This document shows, piece by piece, positions 46,073-54,251 of a DNA stretch of 64,000 nucleotides. Both the position numbers and the translations under genes were made by a program. Position 1 is the stretch's first letter, and every line of letters starts with the position of its first letter. The notes under the pieces are model-generated. The model ran no database searches. It was not told where the DNA came from and saw only the letters and a program-made list of their open reading frames with translations. Source of the DNA: an uncultured Tenacibaculum sp. (lineage in GTDB: Bacteria; Bacteroidota; Bacteroidia; Flavobacteriales; Flavobacteriaceae); NCBI RefSeq assembly GCF_947495995.1, contig NZ_CANMAX010000005.1:124001-188000 (forward strand). The letters are read 5' to 3'.

Positions 46073-46732
46073 ATGAAAACATCACTATTATTTAAACTAC
46101 TAATCGTACCTGTGTTAATTTTCTCGTGTTCAAACAACACTGATATGGAAACTATTGAAGATGAAACATTAGCAGTAAAAGAGGGCAAAAAGACGCTGCT
46201 AAAACGAGGAGAAGAAGAACCAAATGTAGAAAACACATATTATGAAGAAGATTTATACATTTTCTATTTAGAAAATACTTTAACTCGCCAGTACGAAAAA
46301 AAAGAAGAGTTATTACTTAAAATTGAAGAAGGTGAAGAAGATTTAATTGAGAAATTAGAATTGCTTCAAAAAAGTATTAAAGAAAATGAGAAAGCGCTGA
46401 AGTTTTTCAGAATTCGTCCAAGAGTACCAAGTTTACCTCCTCCACCTTTACCTTGTCCTAAAAAAATAACAAGTTGTAGATTACCTTTAAATAGTTACAA
46501 CTTTATCTTATTAAATAAGGATATAAAAGAGTTTTCTATTCAAATTAAAACTGAAGAAGGAGAAATTATCAGTGAGAACAAAGAATTATTTCCTGCTGAA
46601 AATTTTGAAGGACTACCAGCTATTCAGCTAGATAAAAAAGATTTTTCAGGTAAAGTTGTATTAAGTATTACTAAATTTTCACCAATACATGAAAGAATGA
46701 TTTCTTATGAAATTAACGCTATCATAGATTAA
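46073..46732 (+). CDS. Hypothetical lipoprotein with coiled coil
   Basis: A 219-residue protein with a lipoprotein signal (LLIVPVLIFSC, lipobox Cys19). Acidic and helical from ~50 to 115 (KKEELLLKIEEGEEDLIEK), then a Pro-rich stretch (RVPSLPPPPLPC) with two Cys, and a C-terminal beta-rich ~90 residues. No family recognised. It precedes the CHAT gene by 55 bases on the same strand and may share its expression. Confidence 0.7.
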   Translation: MKTSLLFKLLIVPVLIFSCSNNTDMETIEDETLAVKEGKKTLLKRGEEEPNVENTYYEEDLYIFYLENTLTRQYEKKEELLLKIEEGEEDLIEKLELLQKSIKENEKALKFFRIRPRVPSLPPPPLPCPKKITSCRLPLNSYNFILLNKDIKEFSIQIKTEEGEIISENKELFPAENFEGLPAIQLDKKDFSGKVVLSITKFSPIHERMISYEINAIID

Positions 46733-46787
46733 TAAATTACTTTATTCTTTAAATAATTAGTAGTTTAGCTACATACCAAATTGGATT

Positions 46788-49592
46788 ATGAGAGCTAAAC
46801 TACTTTTTTTATTCCTCCTACTCTATTCTTTTTCTGAAGCACAAAACGATTCTATAAACACCATCAAATTCGAAAAGTATACGAACCAAGCTTATCAGCA
46901 TATGTATACAAATCAAGATAGTGCGTATTATTATTTCAATAAAGCTTTAGAGTTAAGTGAAGAACAAAATTGGTACTACAATAAAGCCAGTATTTTATCT
47001 TACATTATTTATGTAAGTGACTATCATTATAATTTACCAGTACTAAAAAGTAATTTGAATAGTCTGGAAACATTATTAGTAAAAAAGAAAGATTCTATAA
47101 GAACTGAAGATTATGATGAATTATTACCTCTATTCCTATTAAATAAAGGAAATTATTATTTCAAACTAGAAGATTACAAACGAGCTAAGCCACTTTTTTT
47201 AAAACTTTATAACACTTTAAAGTCTAAAACTGATTCTAAAGAAAATATCACAAATTTAAATAGTGTTTATTCTTTTCTGACTAATATTTACACAAGTGAA
47301 GGAAAATATAATTCTGCAATTAATTTTCATGACAAAGCTGTTTTGATTCAAAACAATTATTTTAATTATTTTGATGATATTGAATCAAATAGAATGCTTT
47401 TTAAAAGCTATATGGCTAAAATTTATAACTCCCAAAAACAATATAAAAAAGGAATTAAATTATTAGAAGAAATCGTTACTTTTTACAAGCAAAGGAATTA
47501 TAAGAACTCACTTATAACGTCATATCAAGCTTTAATTAATGCTTATATCCTATCAAAAAATACAGAAAAAGCTTTACAGTTATTATCGAGTTCAGAAAAA
47601 ATATACAGAGAAAACGATCCTTTCTATAAAATACTTTTAGAATTGTATGGCGATGTTTACACTCAAAAAGCTTCGTATACAGATGCTTTAACGTATTACA
47701 CGAAATCTTTAAACCTTTATAAAACATATCGTAATAATGAAAAACATCTAGATATCGCTTTAATCAATCAGAAAATTGCAGATACGTATTACAGAAATAA
47801 ACAATATGAAAAAGCACTAGAAACTATAAATGAAGCATTATATAATCTTACCTTTTTTGATGAGAAAAATGCCAGTAAACTATCAGTTGACAAAATACTT
47901 ACCAACGATCAAACTATAAATATTCTTCATTTAAAGTCGAAAATATTGACTCGTTTATTTGAAAAATCTAATGAAAATAAATATTTAAAAGAAGCTTTAG
48001 AAACAAGCTTATTTACTACTGAAGTTTTAGATAACATTAAACCTACTTTAGAGAATAAAAACGATAAACAATTCTTGATAAATAATGTATATCCTATTTT
48101 TGAAACTGCATTAAACGAATGTTTCTTATTATACAACTCTACTCAAGATTCGCAATATTTAGAGAAAGCATTTTTTATTCTAGAAAAAAGTAAATCGACA
48201 CAGTTACTTGAAGTTGTTAATTTAACTAAAGCAGTTAACTTTAATAATATTCCACAAGAACTTATTGATAAAGAACAACAATTATTAGCAGCCATTTCTA
48301 ATATTGAAACTGATATTTACGTTTCTAAAACCTCTACTGAAAAACAACAACAATTAATTACAGCGAGAGAGAAATACAATACTTTTATTGATTCTGTAAA
48401 AATTAAACAACCTAAATATCATAACTTAAAATATAATTATAATGTTTCTTCTTTATCAACCATAAAGAAGACGATAACTAATAACGATGGGCGACTTTCG
48501 TTTTTTTACGGTAAAGATTACATCTATCAATTTATAATCACATCTGACAAAGTTGAGTTATTACGCTTTAAAAACGATACGAATTTTCAAGATGAATTAC
48601 TAGCTTTCTATGAAACGGTATCGAATTTTAAAAGTAAATATGATAATCAAAAAGCAAATGCACTTTTCACAAGATTAATTCCGGAAAGTTTGAGAAGTAA
48701 AACTGATCTTATTATTCTACCAGATGGTTTCCTTTATTACATTCCGTTTGAAGCCTTATCTACCTCTTCTTCAGAAACAAATTATGTGGTTAATTCCACT
48801 GCAATAAGCTATGGAAATTCCTTTACTTTATTGGAAGAAATAAACAATATAGAAAGTTCGAAAAACATTAAAAATAAAATTCTAGCAGTTGCGCCAGAAT
48901 TCTATAATACAAAAAGTACGGAAGTGAGAGCAGATTTTAGTCCACTAATTTTTAATAAAAAGGAAGTTAAAAACATTGCTTCGTATTTTGACACAGATAC
49001 TATTATTGGAAAAAACGCAATTCTTGAAAACATTCAAGATAAATTAACGAATTACCAAGTACTTCATTTTGCTACTCATGCTTCTGCTAACGATGAATAT
49101 CCAGACTTTTCATATTTGGCTTTTACGCCAACAGAAAATCAAAGTAACTTATGGTATATTAAAGATATTTACAACACCAAATTAAATGCCGATTTAGTTG
49201 CACTTAGTGCGTGTCAAACTGGAATTGGAAAGGTAGAAAACGGAGAAGGAAGCATTAGTTTAGCGAGAGCTTTTTCTTACGCTGGTGCAAAATCACTTGT
49301 TAAAAGTTTATGGAAAGTTAACGATAGATCTTCTTCTGAAATTATGAGTCTTTTTTACGGCAAACTTAATAAAGGAACCAACAAAAAGAAAGCTTTGCAA
49401 AGTGCTAAAAAAGAATATTTAGAACAAAGTGTTACTGAGCTTCAACATCCTTTTTTCTGGGCTGGTTTCATATTAAATGGAAATACCAAACCTGTAACTA
49501 ATTCATATAATTATATCTGGCTTCTTTTTATTGGAATTCCTTTAGGATTTGTATTTGTTTTCAGGAAAAAACTATTCAATTTTTTCAAGTAA
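46788..49592 (+). CDS. TPR-CHAT protein (caspase-like), membrane anchored
   Basis: A 934-residue protein. A signal peptide (RAKLLFLFLLLYSFSEAQ) is followed by ~10 TPR-like helix pairs (~25-400) and a helical linker. A CHAT domain occupies ~600-890, with the His in LHFATHAS (~764) and the Cys in ALSACQTGIG (~809) in the caspase dyad order. A C-terminal membrane helix (~908-926, IWLLFIGIPLGFVFVF) is followed by a basic tail, so the CHAT domain is periplasmic or outward. CHAT proteins are peptidases of the caspase clan. Some act in immunity (e.g. gasdermin- or TPR-linked ones), others in Bacteroidota signalling. No gasdermin or immunity effector is seen nearby. The 3' end overlaps the next gene by 21 bases. 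Confidence 0.88.
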   Translation: MRAKLLFLFLLLYSFSEAQNDSINTIKFEKYTNQAYQHMYTNQDSAYYYFNKALELSEEQNWYYNKASILSYIIYVSDYHYNLPVLKSNLNSLETLLVKKKDSIRTEDYDELLPLFLLNKGNYYFKLEDYKRAKPLFLKLYNTLKSKTDSKENITNLNSVYSFLTNIYTSEGKYNSAINFHDKAVLIQNNYFNYFDDIESNRMLFKSYMAKIYNSQKQYKKGIKLLEEIVTFYKQRNYKNSLITSYQALINAYILSKNTEKALQLLSSSEKIYRENDPFYKILLELYGDVYTQKASYTDALTYYTKSLNLYKTYRNNEKHLDIALINQKIADTYYRNKQYEKALETINEALYNLTFFDEKNASKLSVDKILTNDQTINILHLKSKILTRLFEKSNENKYLKEALETSLFTTEVLDNIKPTLENKNDKQFLINNVYPIFETALNECFLLYNSTQDSQYLEKAFFILEKSKSTQLLEVVNLTKAVNFNNIPQELIDKEQQLLAAISNIETDIYVSKTSTEKQQQLITAREKYNTFIDSVKIKQPKYHNLKYNYNVSSLSTIKKTITNNDGRLSFFYGKDYIYQFIITSDKVELLRFKNDTNFQDELLAFYETVSNFKSKYDNQKANALFTRLIPESLRSKTDLIILPDGFLYYIPFEALSTSSSETNYVVNSTAISYGNSFTLLEEINNIESSKNIKNKILAVAPEFYNTKSTEVRADFSPLIFNKKEVKNIASYFDTDTIIGKNAILENIQDKLTNYQVLHFATHASANDEYPDFSYLAFTPTENQSNLWYIKDIYNTKLNADLVALSACQTGIGKVENGEGSISLARAFSYAGAKSLVKSLWKVNDRSSSEIMSLFYGKLNKGTNKKKALQSAKKEYLEQSVTELQHPFFWAGFILNGNTKPVTNSYNYIWLLFIGIPLGFVFVFRKKLFNFFK

Positions 49593-50300
49593 AATTTTAG
49601 ATTCTTTTTTCTTAAAATCACCCGTAGAATTTATCACCTCAAGTAAATATTTTTTTGCTCTTTCTTTTTTACCTAATTGTAGATTTGATAAAGCTAAATA
49701 CCAGTTTGCTTGAGTTCTATATTTTGTTCCTTGAGTCAAATAAAATTGTAAAATTTCACTTCCCTCCTGCTGTTTATTTTGACTTAATAATGAAATTCCT
49801 TTGTAGAATAACAATTCTATATTTTTTGATTCTTCATAAGCTTTGTTAAGTAATTTTTCAGCTTTTGAAAAATCGCCCATTTCATATGCTATAAAAGCAT
49901 TTCGCTTAATATTATGTAATGTTTCACTTCTAGTGATTGGATATTCTACATTACTGTAAGGAGCAAAATAAGCTGCATATAATTCTTCGTTAGAATTACC
50001 ATCTGAATTAAAAAAATATACGGTTCCCAAAAAAGATAACATTAATGAAATCGAAGCTGCGACCAACCATTTTTTCGAAAGAACAAACCTGTTTTTAATG
50101 GTATAGTTTTGTTCTAACTCTTGGAGAAACAGTTTCAAACTTTTTCTTTCTGCTAATTGAATAGCAATCTGTACATCTTTTTGAAAAGAAAATTCTTTTG
50201 CAAAACTCATATCACTTTTTAAAAGTTCATGAAGCGTAATTTTTTCTTCTGAAGATAAATTATTTTGAAAATACTTGTCAATTAAGGAGGACTTGTTCAT
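49572..50300 (-). CDS. Anti-sigma-like single-pass protein with TPR-like domain
   Basis: A 242-residue protein. Residues 1-75 are helical and cytoplasmic (IDKYFQNNLSSEEKITLHELL, resembling the N-terminus of flavobacterial anti-sigma factors), 78-97 a membrane helix, and 130-242 TPR-like (AEKLLNKAYEESKN, QANWYLALSNLQLGKK). No sigma factor gene lies in the window next to it. The gene is convergent with the CHAT gene and overlaps it at the 3' end. Joint work with the CHAT protease is a guess. Confidence 0.65.
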   Translation of the reverse strand: MNKSSLIDKYFQNNLSSEEKITLHELLKSDMSFAKEFSFQKDVQIAIQLAERKSLKLFLQELEQNYTIKNRFVLSKKWLVAASISLMLSFLGTVYFFNSDGNSNEELYAAYFAPYSNVEYPITRSETLHNIKRNAFIAYEMGDFSKAEKLLNKAYEESKNIELLFYKGISLLSQNKQQEGSEILQFYLTQGTKYRTQANWYLALSNLQLGKKERAKKYLLEVINSTGDFKKKESKILLEKIE

Positions 50301-50366
50301 TTAATATTGATTTTAATTACATGTTTAATATTTATCTTTCTAATTCTTTATCTCATACAACCTTTA

Positions 50367-50393
50367 ATGTTTACATATTAAAAAAGTAAACAT
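50367..50393. promoter_or_regulatory. Inverted repeat, candidate operator
   Basis: ATGTTTAC (50367-50374) and GTAAACAT (50386-50393), 8-bp arms with an 11-base spacer, about 70-90 bases upstream of the minus-strand start at 50300. Confidence 0.4.
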
Positions 50394-50577
50394 TATGTAA
50401 TCTTTTTTTATTTACATGTTAACCTTTTAAAAGATTCTCCATCAAGTTATAAACATATAATGTTATCATCATTTCTGTAAAAGCGAAATCTTGTTGCTAA
50501 AAATGCGCTATCTAATAAAACTTCTAGAAGTTATATAGTAGAAAAGTTGTTTTCCTTTATGTTTTTATTTCTACTAG

Positions 50578-50611
50578 CCCTACTTAATGTCTTAAGTAGG
50601 GTTTTATTTTT
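50578..50611 (+). terminator. Orphan intrinsic terminator
   Basis: CCCTACTTA (50578-50586) pairs with TAAGTAGGG (50593-50601) around a 6-base loop and is followed by TTTTATTTTT. No plus-strand gene ends just before it; the CHAT gene stops nearly 1 kb upstream. Confidence 0.85.
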
Positions 50612-50717
50612 CTATAGAAATACAAGGGTTAGAAACTTTTTTTAAAAAAAATCATTAAAAATGTTAACCTCTAAAATTTCACAACATTAATGAGTGTAAA
50701 ACAACAAATAATAAAAA

Positions 50718-51188
50718 ATGAAAAAATTAACATTCACTCTTTTATTCATAGTTCTTTCAATTACTATGTACTCACAAACTAAAGTTGGACTTCAAGCTGC
50801 TTACGGAACAAATTCAGAATTTGGTATCGGTGCTAAAGCTTCATTTAGAATTACCGACAAATTTTTTGCATCTCCTTCTTTTAACTATTATTTCGGAGAA
50901 AGTGTGCAAGGAGCAAGTTCATCTATTATTGGAATCAATGCTGATGCGCATTATATTTTTCCTGGAAAGAACGGATTGTCTTTTTATCCGTTAGGAGGTT
51001 TAAACTTCACAAGATCTAGCGTATCTGCATTAGGATTTAGCGCTTCAACAACAGAAATCGGATTTAATGTTGGTGGTGGATTAAACTATGATTTATCATC
51101 TTCTTTAACAGGAGTTTTCGAAGCCAAATACATATTAAGTGCATTCGATCAAGCTGTATTTAGTATTGGTGTTCTATATAATTTATAA
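50718..51188 (+). CDS. Small outer-membrane beta-barrel protein
   Basis: A 156-residue protein with a signal peptide (KKLTFTLLFIVLSITMYSQ, cleavage after ~20). The mature part alternates hydrophobic and polar residues in about eight strands, rich in Gly and aromatic residues (FGIGAKASFRI, IGFNVGGGLNYDL), ending in a strand with terminal hydrophobic residues (VLYNL), as in OmpA/OmpW-like barrels (OMP_b-brl). Probably a lipid- or pore-type outer-membrane protein; no ligand can be inferred. It precedes a lipoprotein gene by 35 bases. Confidence 0.8.
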   Translation: MKKLTFTLLFIVLSITMYSQTKVGLQAAYGTNSEFGIGAKASFRITDKFFASPSFNYYFGESVQGASSSIIGINADAHYIFPGKNGLSFYPLGGLNFTRSSVSALGFSASTTEIGFNVGGGLNYDLSSSLTGVFEAKYILSAFDQAVFSIGVLYNL

Positions 51189-51223
51189 TCAAAAAAAATA
51201 GTAAAAACATAAAAAGTAAAACA

Positions 51224-51943
51224 ATGAAAAATTTAAAAAACTTATTAATCGTATTCGGGCTAATTATTTTAACAGCTTGTAGCGACAGCAATGAAGAAAA
51301 TGTTATTGATAACATAGATAGAGATTTATCTGAAGTTAATGACGATTTAGTAGAACGATTAAATGATGTCGTATTACCTGCAAACCTTACAAGTAATTCA
51401 AATTTAGGAGCTCAACAAACAACTGCTATATTTAGTACTTTTCAAGCATTAGGAACTTCTTTTACTACGTTATTTAATATTCCTGCAAATGCTAGTTCTA
51501 GACAAGCAAATGTATCTTCAAGAAATAGTAATACACTTAACTCACAAACCTACACTTGGTCTGATGGAGTTACTACAGTAAATTATACGATTTCTGAATT
51601 AATAGATCGTTTCACTTTTGTTTATGATGTGACTGGACCAGAGTTCACTGGTAAATTTATGGACGGATATAATTTAAAAGATGGAAGCTATGCTGAATTC
51701 AATATTTATGATACTGAAAATGGTGGAGTTGCTTTAAACTTCAAGCTAACAGTAACATCTACTTCTGTTACTTGTGAATTTACTGATAACGATGGAAACA
51801 GATCTATATTAGTTTCTAACAGCGATGGTTCTGGTAACCTTGAAATCTATGAAAATAACACATTAACAATAAGATCTACTTGGAATGCTAACGGAAGCGG
51901 AACATTAACTGATTTTTCTTCTGGAGAAACATTCACTTGGTAG
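51224..51943 (+). CDS. Hypothetical lipoprotein
   Basis: A 239-residue lipoprotein (signal NLLIVFGLIILTAC, lipobox Cys19). The mature region is Ser/Thr/Asn-rich and low in complexity up to ~115, then beta-rich, with repeated short strands ending SGEGSG- and DGSG-like turns (NDGNRSILVSNSDGSGN). No family recognised. It probably shares an operon with the beta-barrel gene and ends in a terminator. Confidence 0.72.
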   Translation: MKNLKNLLIVFGLIILTACSDSNEENVIDNIDRDLSEVNDDLVERLNDVVLPANLTSNSNLGAQQTTAIFSTFQALGTSFTTLFNIPANASSRQANVSSRNSNTLNSQTYTWSDGVTTVNYTISELIDRFTFVYDVTGPEFTGKFMDGYNLKDGSYAEFNIYDTENGGVALNFKLTVTSTSVTCEFTDNDGNRSILVSNSDGSGNLEIYENNTLTIRSTWNANGSGTLTDFSSGETFTW

Positions 51944-51982
51944 AACATTATTTTTTTTCATATCATTTATTTTAATTTAATG

Positions 51983-52018
51983 AAGACTCATTTTTAATCA
52001 TCTAAATGAGTCTTTTCC
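51983..52018 (+). terminator. Terminator of barrel-lipoprotein operon
   Basis: AAGACTCATTT (51983-51993) pairs with AAATGAGTCTT (52004-52014) around a 10-base loop; the tail is short (TTTTCC). Confidence 0.72.
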
Positions 52019-52064
52019 TTAAACTTGAATAATTTTTAAGTATCCTCATATAATAGACCCTAAT

Positions 52065-52095
52065 AAAAAAAGCACCTTAATAAAGGTGCTTTTTT
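52065..52095 (-). terminator. Terminator of gap, symmetric
   Basis: AGCACCTT (52071-52078) pairs with AAGGTGCT (52083-52090), extended by an A run and a T run, so it can work both ways. It lies 25 bases after the stop of the minus-strand gap gene. Confidence 0.88.
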
Positions 52096-52120
52096 AGTTC
52101 ATTTCAATTATTTAAATAAC

Positions 52121-53113
52121 TTATAGTGACGCAGCATACGTTAATAAGTCTACAATTTTAGTTGCATACCCATATTCATTATCGTACCAAGAAATCACTT
52201 TAAAGAAATTCTCGTTTAATTCGATACTTGCTCCAGCATCGATAATAGATGTTCTAATGTCAGATACGAAATCTTGAGAAACAACCTCATCTTCTGTATA
52301 TCCAACGATATCTTTTAATTCTCCTTTAGAAGCTTCTTCTAACTTCGCTAAAATTTCTTTTAATGAAGTAGCCTCTTTAGTTCTAAAAGTTAAATCTACC
52401 AAAGAAACATCTGCGGTAGGAACACGTACAGCCATACCTGTTAATTTCCCTTCTAAAGCTGGAATTACTTTAGTTACTGCTACAGCAGCTCCAGTAGAAG
52501 TAGGAATCATGTTACGTAATACAGAACGACCTCTTCTCCATTTAGAATTTGGACCATCAACTGCATCTTGACCAGAAGTTGCAGAGTGAATTGTAGTCAT
52601 TAATCCTTCTTCTAAACCAAAATTATCATGTACAACTTTAGCTAAAGGAGCTAAACAGTTTGTAGTACAAGAAGCATTAGAAATAATAGTTTCATCTGCA
52701 GTTAATGTGGTATGGTTTACTCCCATTACATACATATTAGCATCTTTAGAAGGAGCTGAAATAATTACTTTTTTAGCACCACCTTTAATATGTAAGCTTG
52801 CTTTTTCTTTAGTTAAGAAGAAACCTGTAGATTCGATAACATAATCTGCTCCAACTTCATCCCACTTTAAATTCTCAGGATTTCTGTCAGCTGTAATTCT
52901 AATTGTTTGTCCGTTTACAACTAAGTTACCATCTTTAACTTCAACAGTACCGTTAAAACGACCGTGAACAGAATCGTATCTTAATAAATAAGCTAAATAT
53001 TCTACATCTAATAAATCATTTATCGCTACTACTTGAATATTGTCTCTTTGGATAGCAGAACGGAAAGCTAATCTTCCGATTCTACCAAATCCATTAATTC
53101 CTATTTTAATCAT
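52121..53113 (-). CDS. gap: Glyceraldehyde-3-phosphate dehydrogenase
   Basis: A 330-residue type I GAPDH that oxidises glyceraldehyde 3-phosphate to 1,3-bisphosphoglycerate with NAD+. NAD fold [13 protein letters not shown] at 4-16, catalytic Cys in SNASCTTNC (~150), [11 protein letters not shown] near 188, and C-terminal [11 protein letters not shown]. Length is normal. It is 24 bases downstream of pfkA on the same strand; together they form a glycolytic operon. Confidence 0.97.
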   Translation of the reverse strand: MIKIGINGFGRIGRLAFRSAIQRDNIQVVAINDLLDVEYLAYLLRYDSVHGRFNGTVEVKDGNLVVNGQTIRITADRNPENLKWDEVGADYVIESTGFFLTKEKASLHIKGGAKKVIISAPSKDANMYVMGVNHTTLTADETIISNASCTTNCLAPLAKVVHDNFGLEEGLMTTIHSATSGQDAVDGPNSKWRRGRSVLRNMIPTSTGAAVAVTKVIPALEGKLTGMAVRVPTADVSLVDLTFRTKEATSLKEILAKLEEASKGELKDIVGYTEDEVVSQDFVSDIRTSIIDAGASIELNENFFKVISWYDNEYGYATKIVDLLTYAASL

Positions 53114-53137
53114 TTTTATTGTTTGTTTTTATTTGAT

Positions 53138-54124
53138 TTATGTCGTCATGATATCCGACACTCTTAATAATTCTTTATCTATTGAGTTTTGTCCCTTTAT
53201 TGCTTTTTCTAGATCAGTCGAAACAACTTCGTTATCCTTTAACCCTACCATTAAATTAGATTTTCCATCAATTAATAGTTCTACAGCACTTACTCCTAAT
53301 CTTGAAGCTAATACTCTATCAAAACAACTAGGTGAACCACCTCTTTGCATATGTCCTAAAACAGAAACTCTAACTTCATATTCAGGCATATTGTCTTCAA
53401 CGTAATCAGCAAGTTGATAAACATTCTTACCAGATTTATCACCTTCAGCAACCACTACTATACTAGAAGATTTACCTGATCTTCTACTTTTCTTTAATGA
53501 TTCTAACATACGTTCTAAACCTAAGTCTTCTTCAGGAATTAGAATTTCTTCTGCTCCTGCTCCAACTCCAGCATTTAAAGCGATAAAACCTGCATCTCTT
53601 CCCATTACTTCCACAAAGAATAATCTATTATGAGAAGATGCTGTATCTCTAATTTTATCGATAGCTTCCATTGCTGTATTTAAAGCTGTATCGTAACCTA
53701 AAGTGTGAGATGTACCATAAATATCATTATCAATAGTACCTGGTATTCCAATTACTGGAAAATTATATTCACTATTAAAAACTACTCCTCCGGTGAAAGA
53801 TCCATCTCCTCCAATAACTACTAAACCATCTACACCTTCTTCAATAAGGTTTTCATATGCTTTGGCTCTACCTTCTTTAGTCATAAACTCCTTTGAACGA
53901 GCTGACTTTAAAATAGTTCCTCCTTTATGAATAATATTGTTTACGCTACGCGCAGACATTGGAGTGAAATCTCCTTCAATCATACCTTGGTACCCTCTAT
54001 ATATTCCGATACATTCTGTACGATAATATGCTGCTGCCCTTACAACAGATCTAATTGCTGCATTCATTCCTGGAGAGTCTCCTCCAGAAGTCATAACTGC
54101 TATTTTTTTTACTTTTTGTCCCAT
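53138..54124 (-). CDS. pfkA: ATP-dependent 6-phosphofructokinase
   Basis: A 328-residue phosphofructokinase. ATP site TSGGDSPGMNAAIRSVVR at the N-terminus, IGGDGSFTGG near 102, and catalytic PGTIDNDI near 125, then MGRDAGFIA and the GHMQRGGSPS region near 252. Residue GDGS with Gly after Asp indicates the ATP-using rather than the pyrophosphate-using type. The frame is open to a TTG at 54139, but that codon lies in the -7 promoter box (54137-54144), so the ATG at 54124 (MGQKVKK) is the start. Operon with gap. Confidence 0.94.
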   Translation of the reverse strand: MGQKVKKIAVMTSGGDSPGMNAAIRSVVRAAAYYRTECIGIYRGYQGMIEGDFTPMSARSVNNIIHKGGTILKSARSKEFMTKEGRAKAYENLIEEGVDGLVVIGGDGSFTGGVVFNSEYNFPVIGIPGTIDNDIYGTSHTLGYDTALNTAMEAIDKIRDTASSHNRLFFVEVMGRDAGFIALNAGVGAGAEEILIPEEDLGLERMLESLKKSRRSGKSSSIVVVAEGDKSGKNVYQLADYVEDNMPEYEVRVSVLGHMQRGGSPSCFDRVLASRLGVSAVELLIDGKSNLMVGLKDNEVVSTDLEKAIKGQNSIDKELLRVSDIMTT

Positions 54125-54136
54125 AAATGTTGATAC

Positions 54137-54144
54137 CAAAGTTA
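54137..54144 (-). promoter_or_regulatory. -7 promoter element of pfkA-gap
   Basis: TAACTTTG on the minus strand is an exact TAnnTTTG match, 12 bases before the pfkA ATG at 54124. The 5' leader would be only about 6 bases. No clear TTG box lies upstream. Confidence 0.5.
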
Positions 54145-54251
54145 CTTATATTTTGCTGTTTTCTGAGATAAAAATGCGAAATCGTTTTCGATTTTTCTAG
54201 TATTTTACAGCTTTTTAAAATAATTATTTACATTAGCATAAACTTAGTCAA

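Larger units (their letters stand above)
50301..50717. other. 417-base gene-free stretch with inverted repeat and orphan terminator
   Basis: The longest gene-free stretch in the window, between the anti-sigma-like gene and the beta-barrel gene. It contains an ATGTTTAC/GTAAACAT inverted repeat at 50367-50393, other TTACAT copies near 50317 and 50411, and a plus-strand terminator at 50578-50611. The only short frame seen is an 11-codon one (MRYLIKLLEVI) from 50503, too small to call. A small RNA ending at the terminator is possible. Confidence 0.5.

Noticed and set aside
54125..54139. Extra N-terminal residues for pfkA starting at a TTG
   Set aside because: The codon lies inside the exact -7 promoter box; the ATG at 54124 gives the conserved N-terminus.
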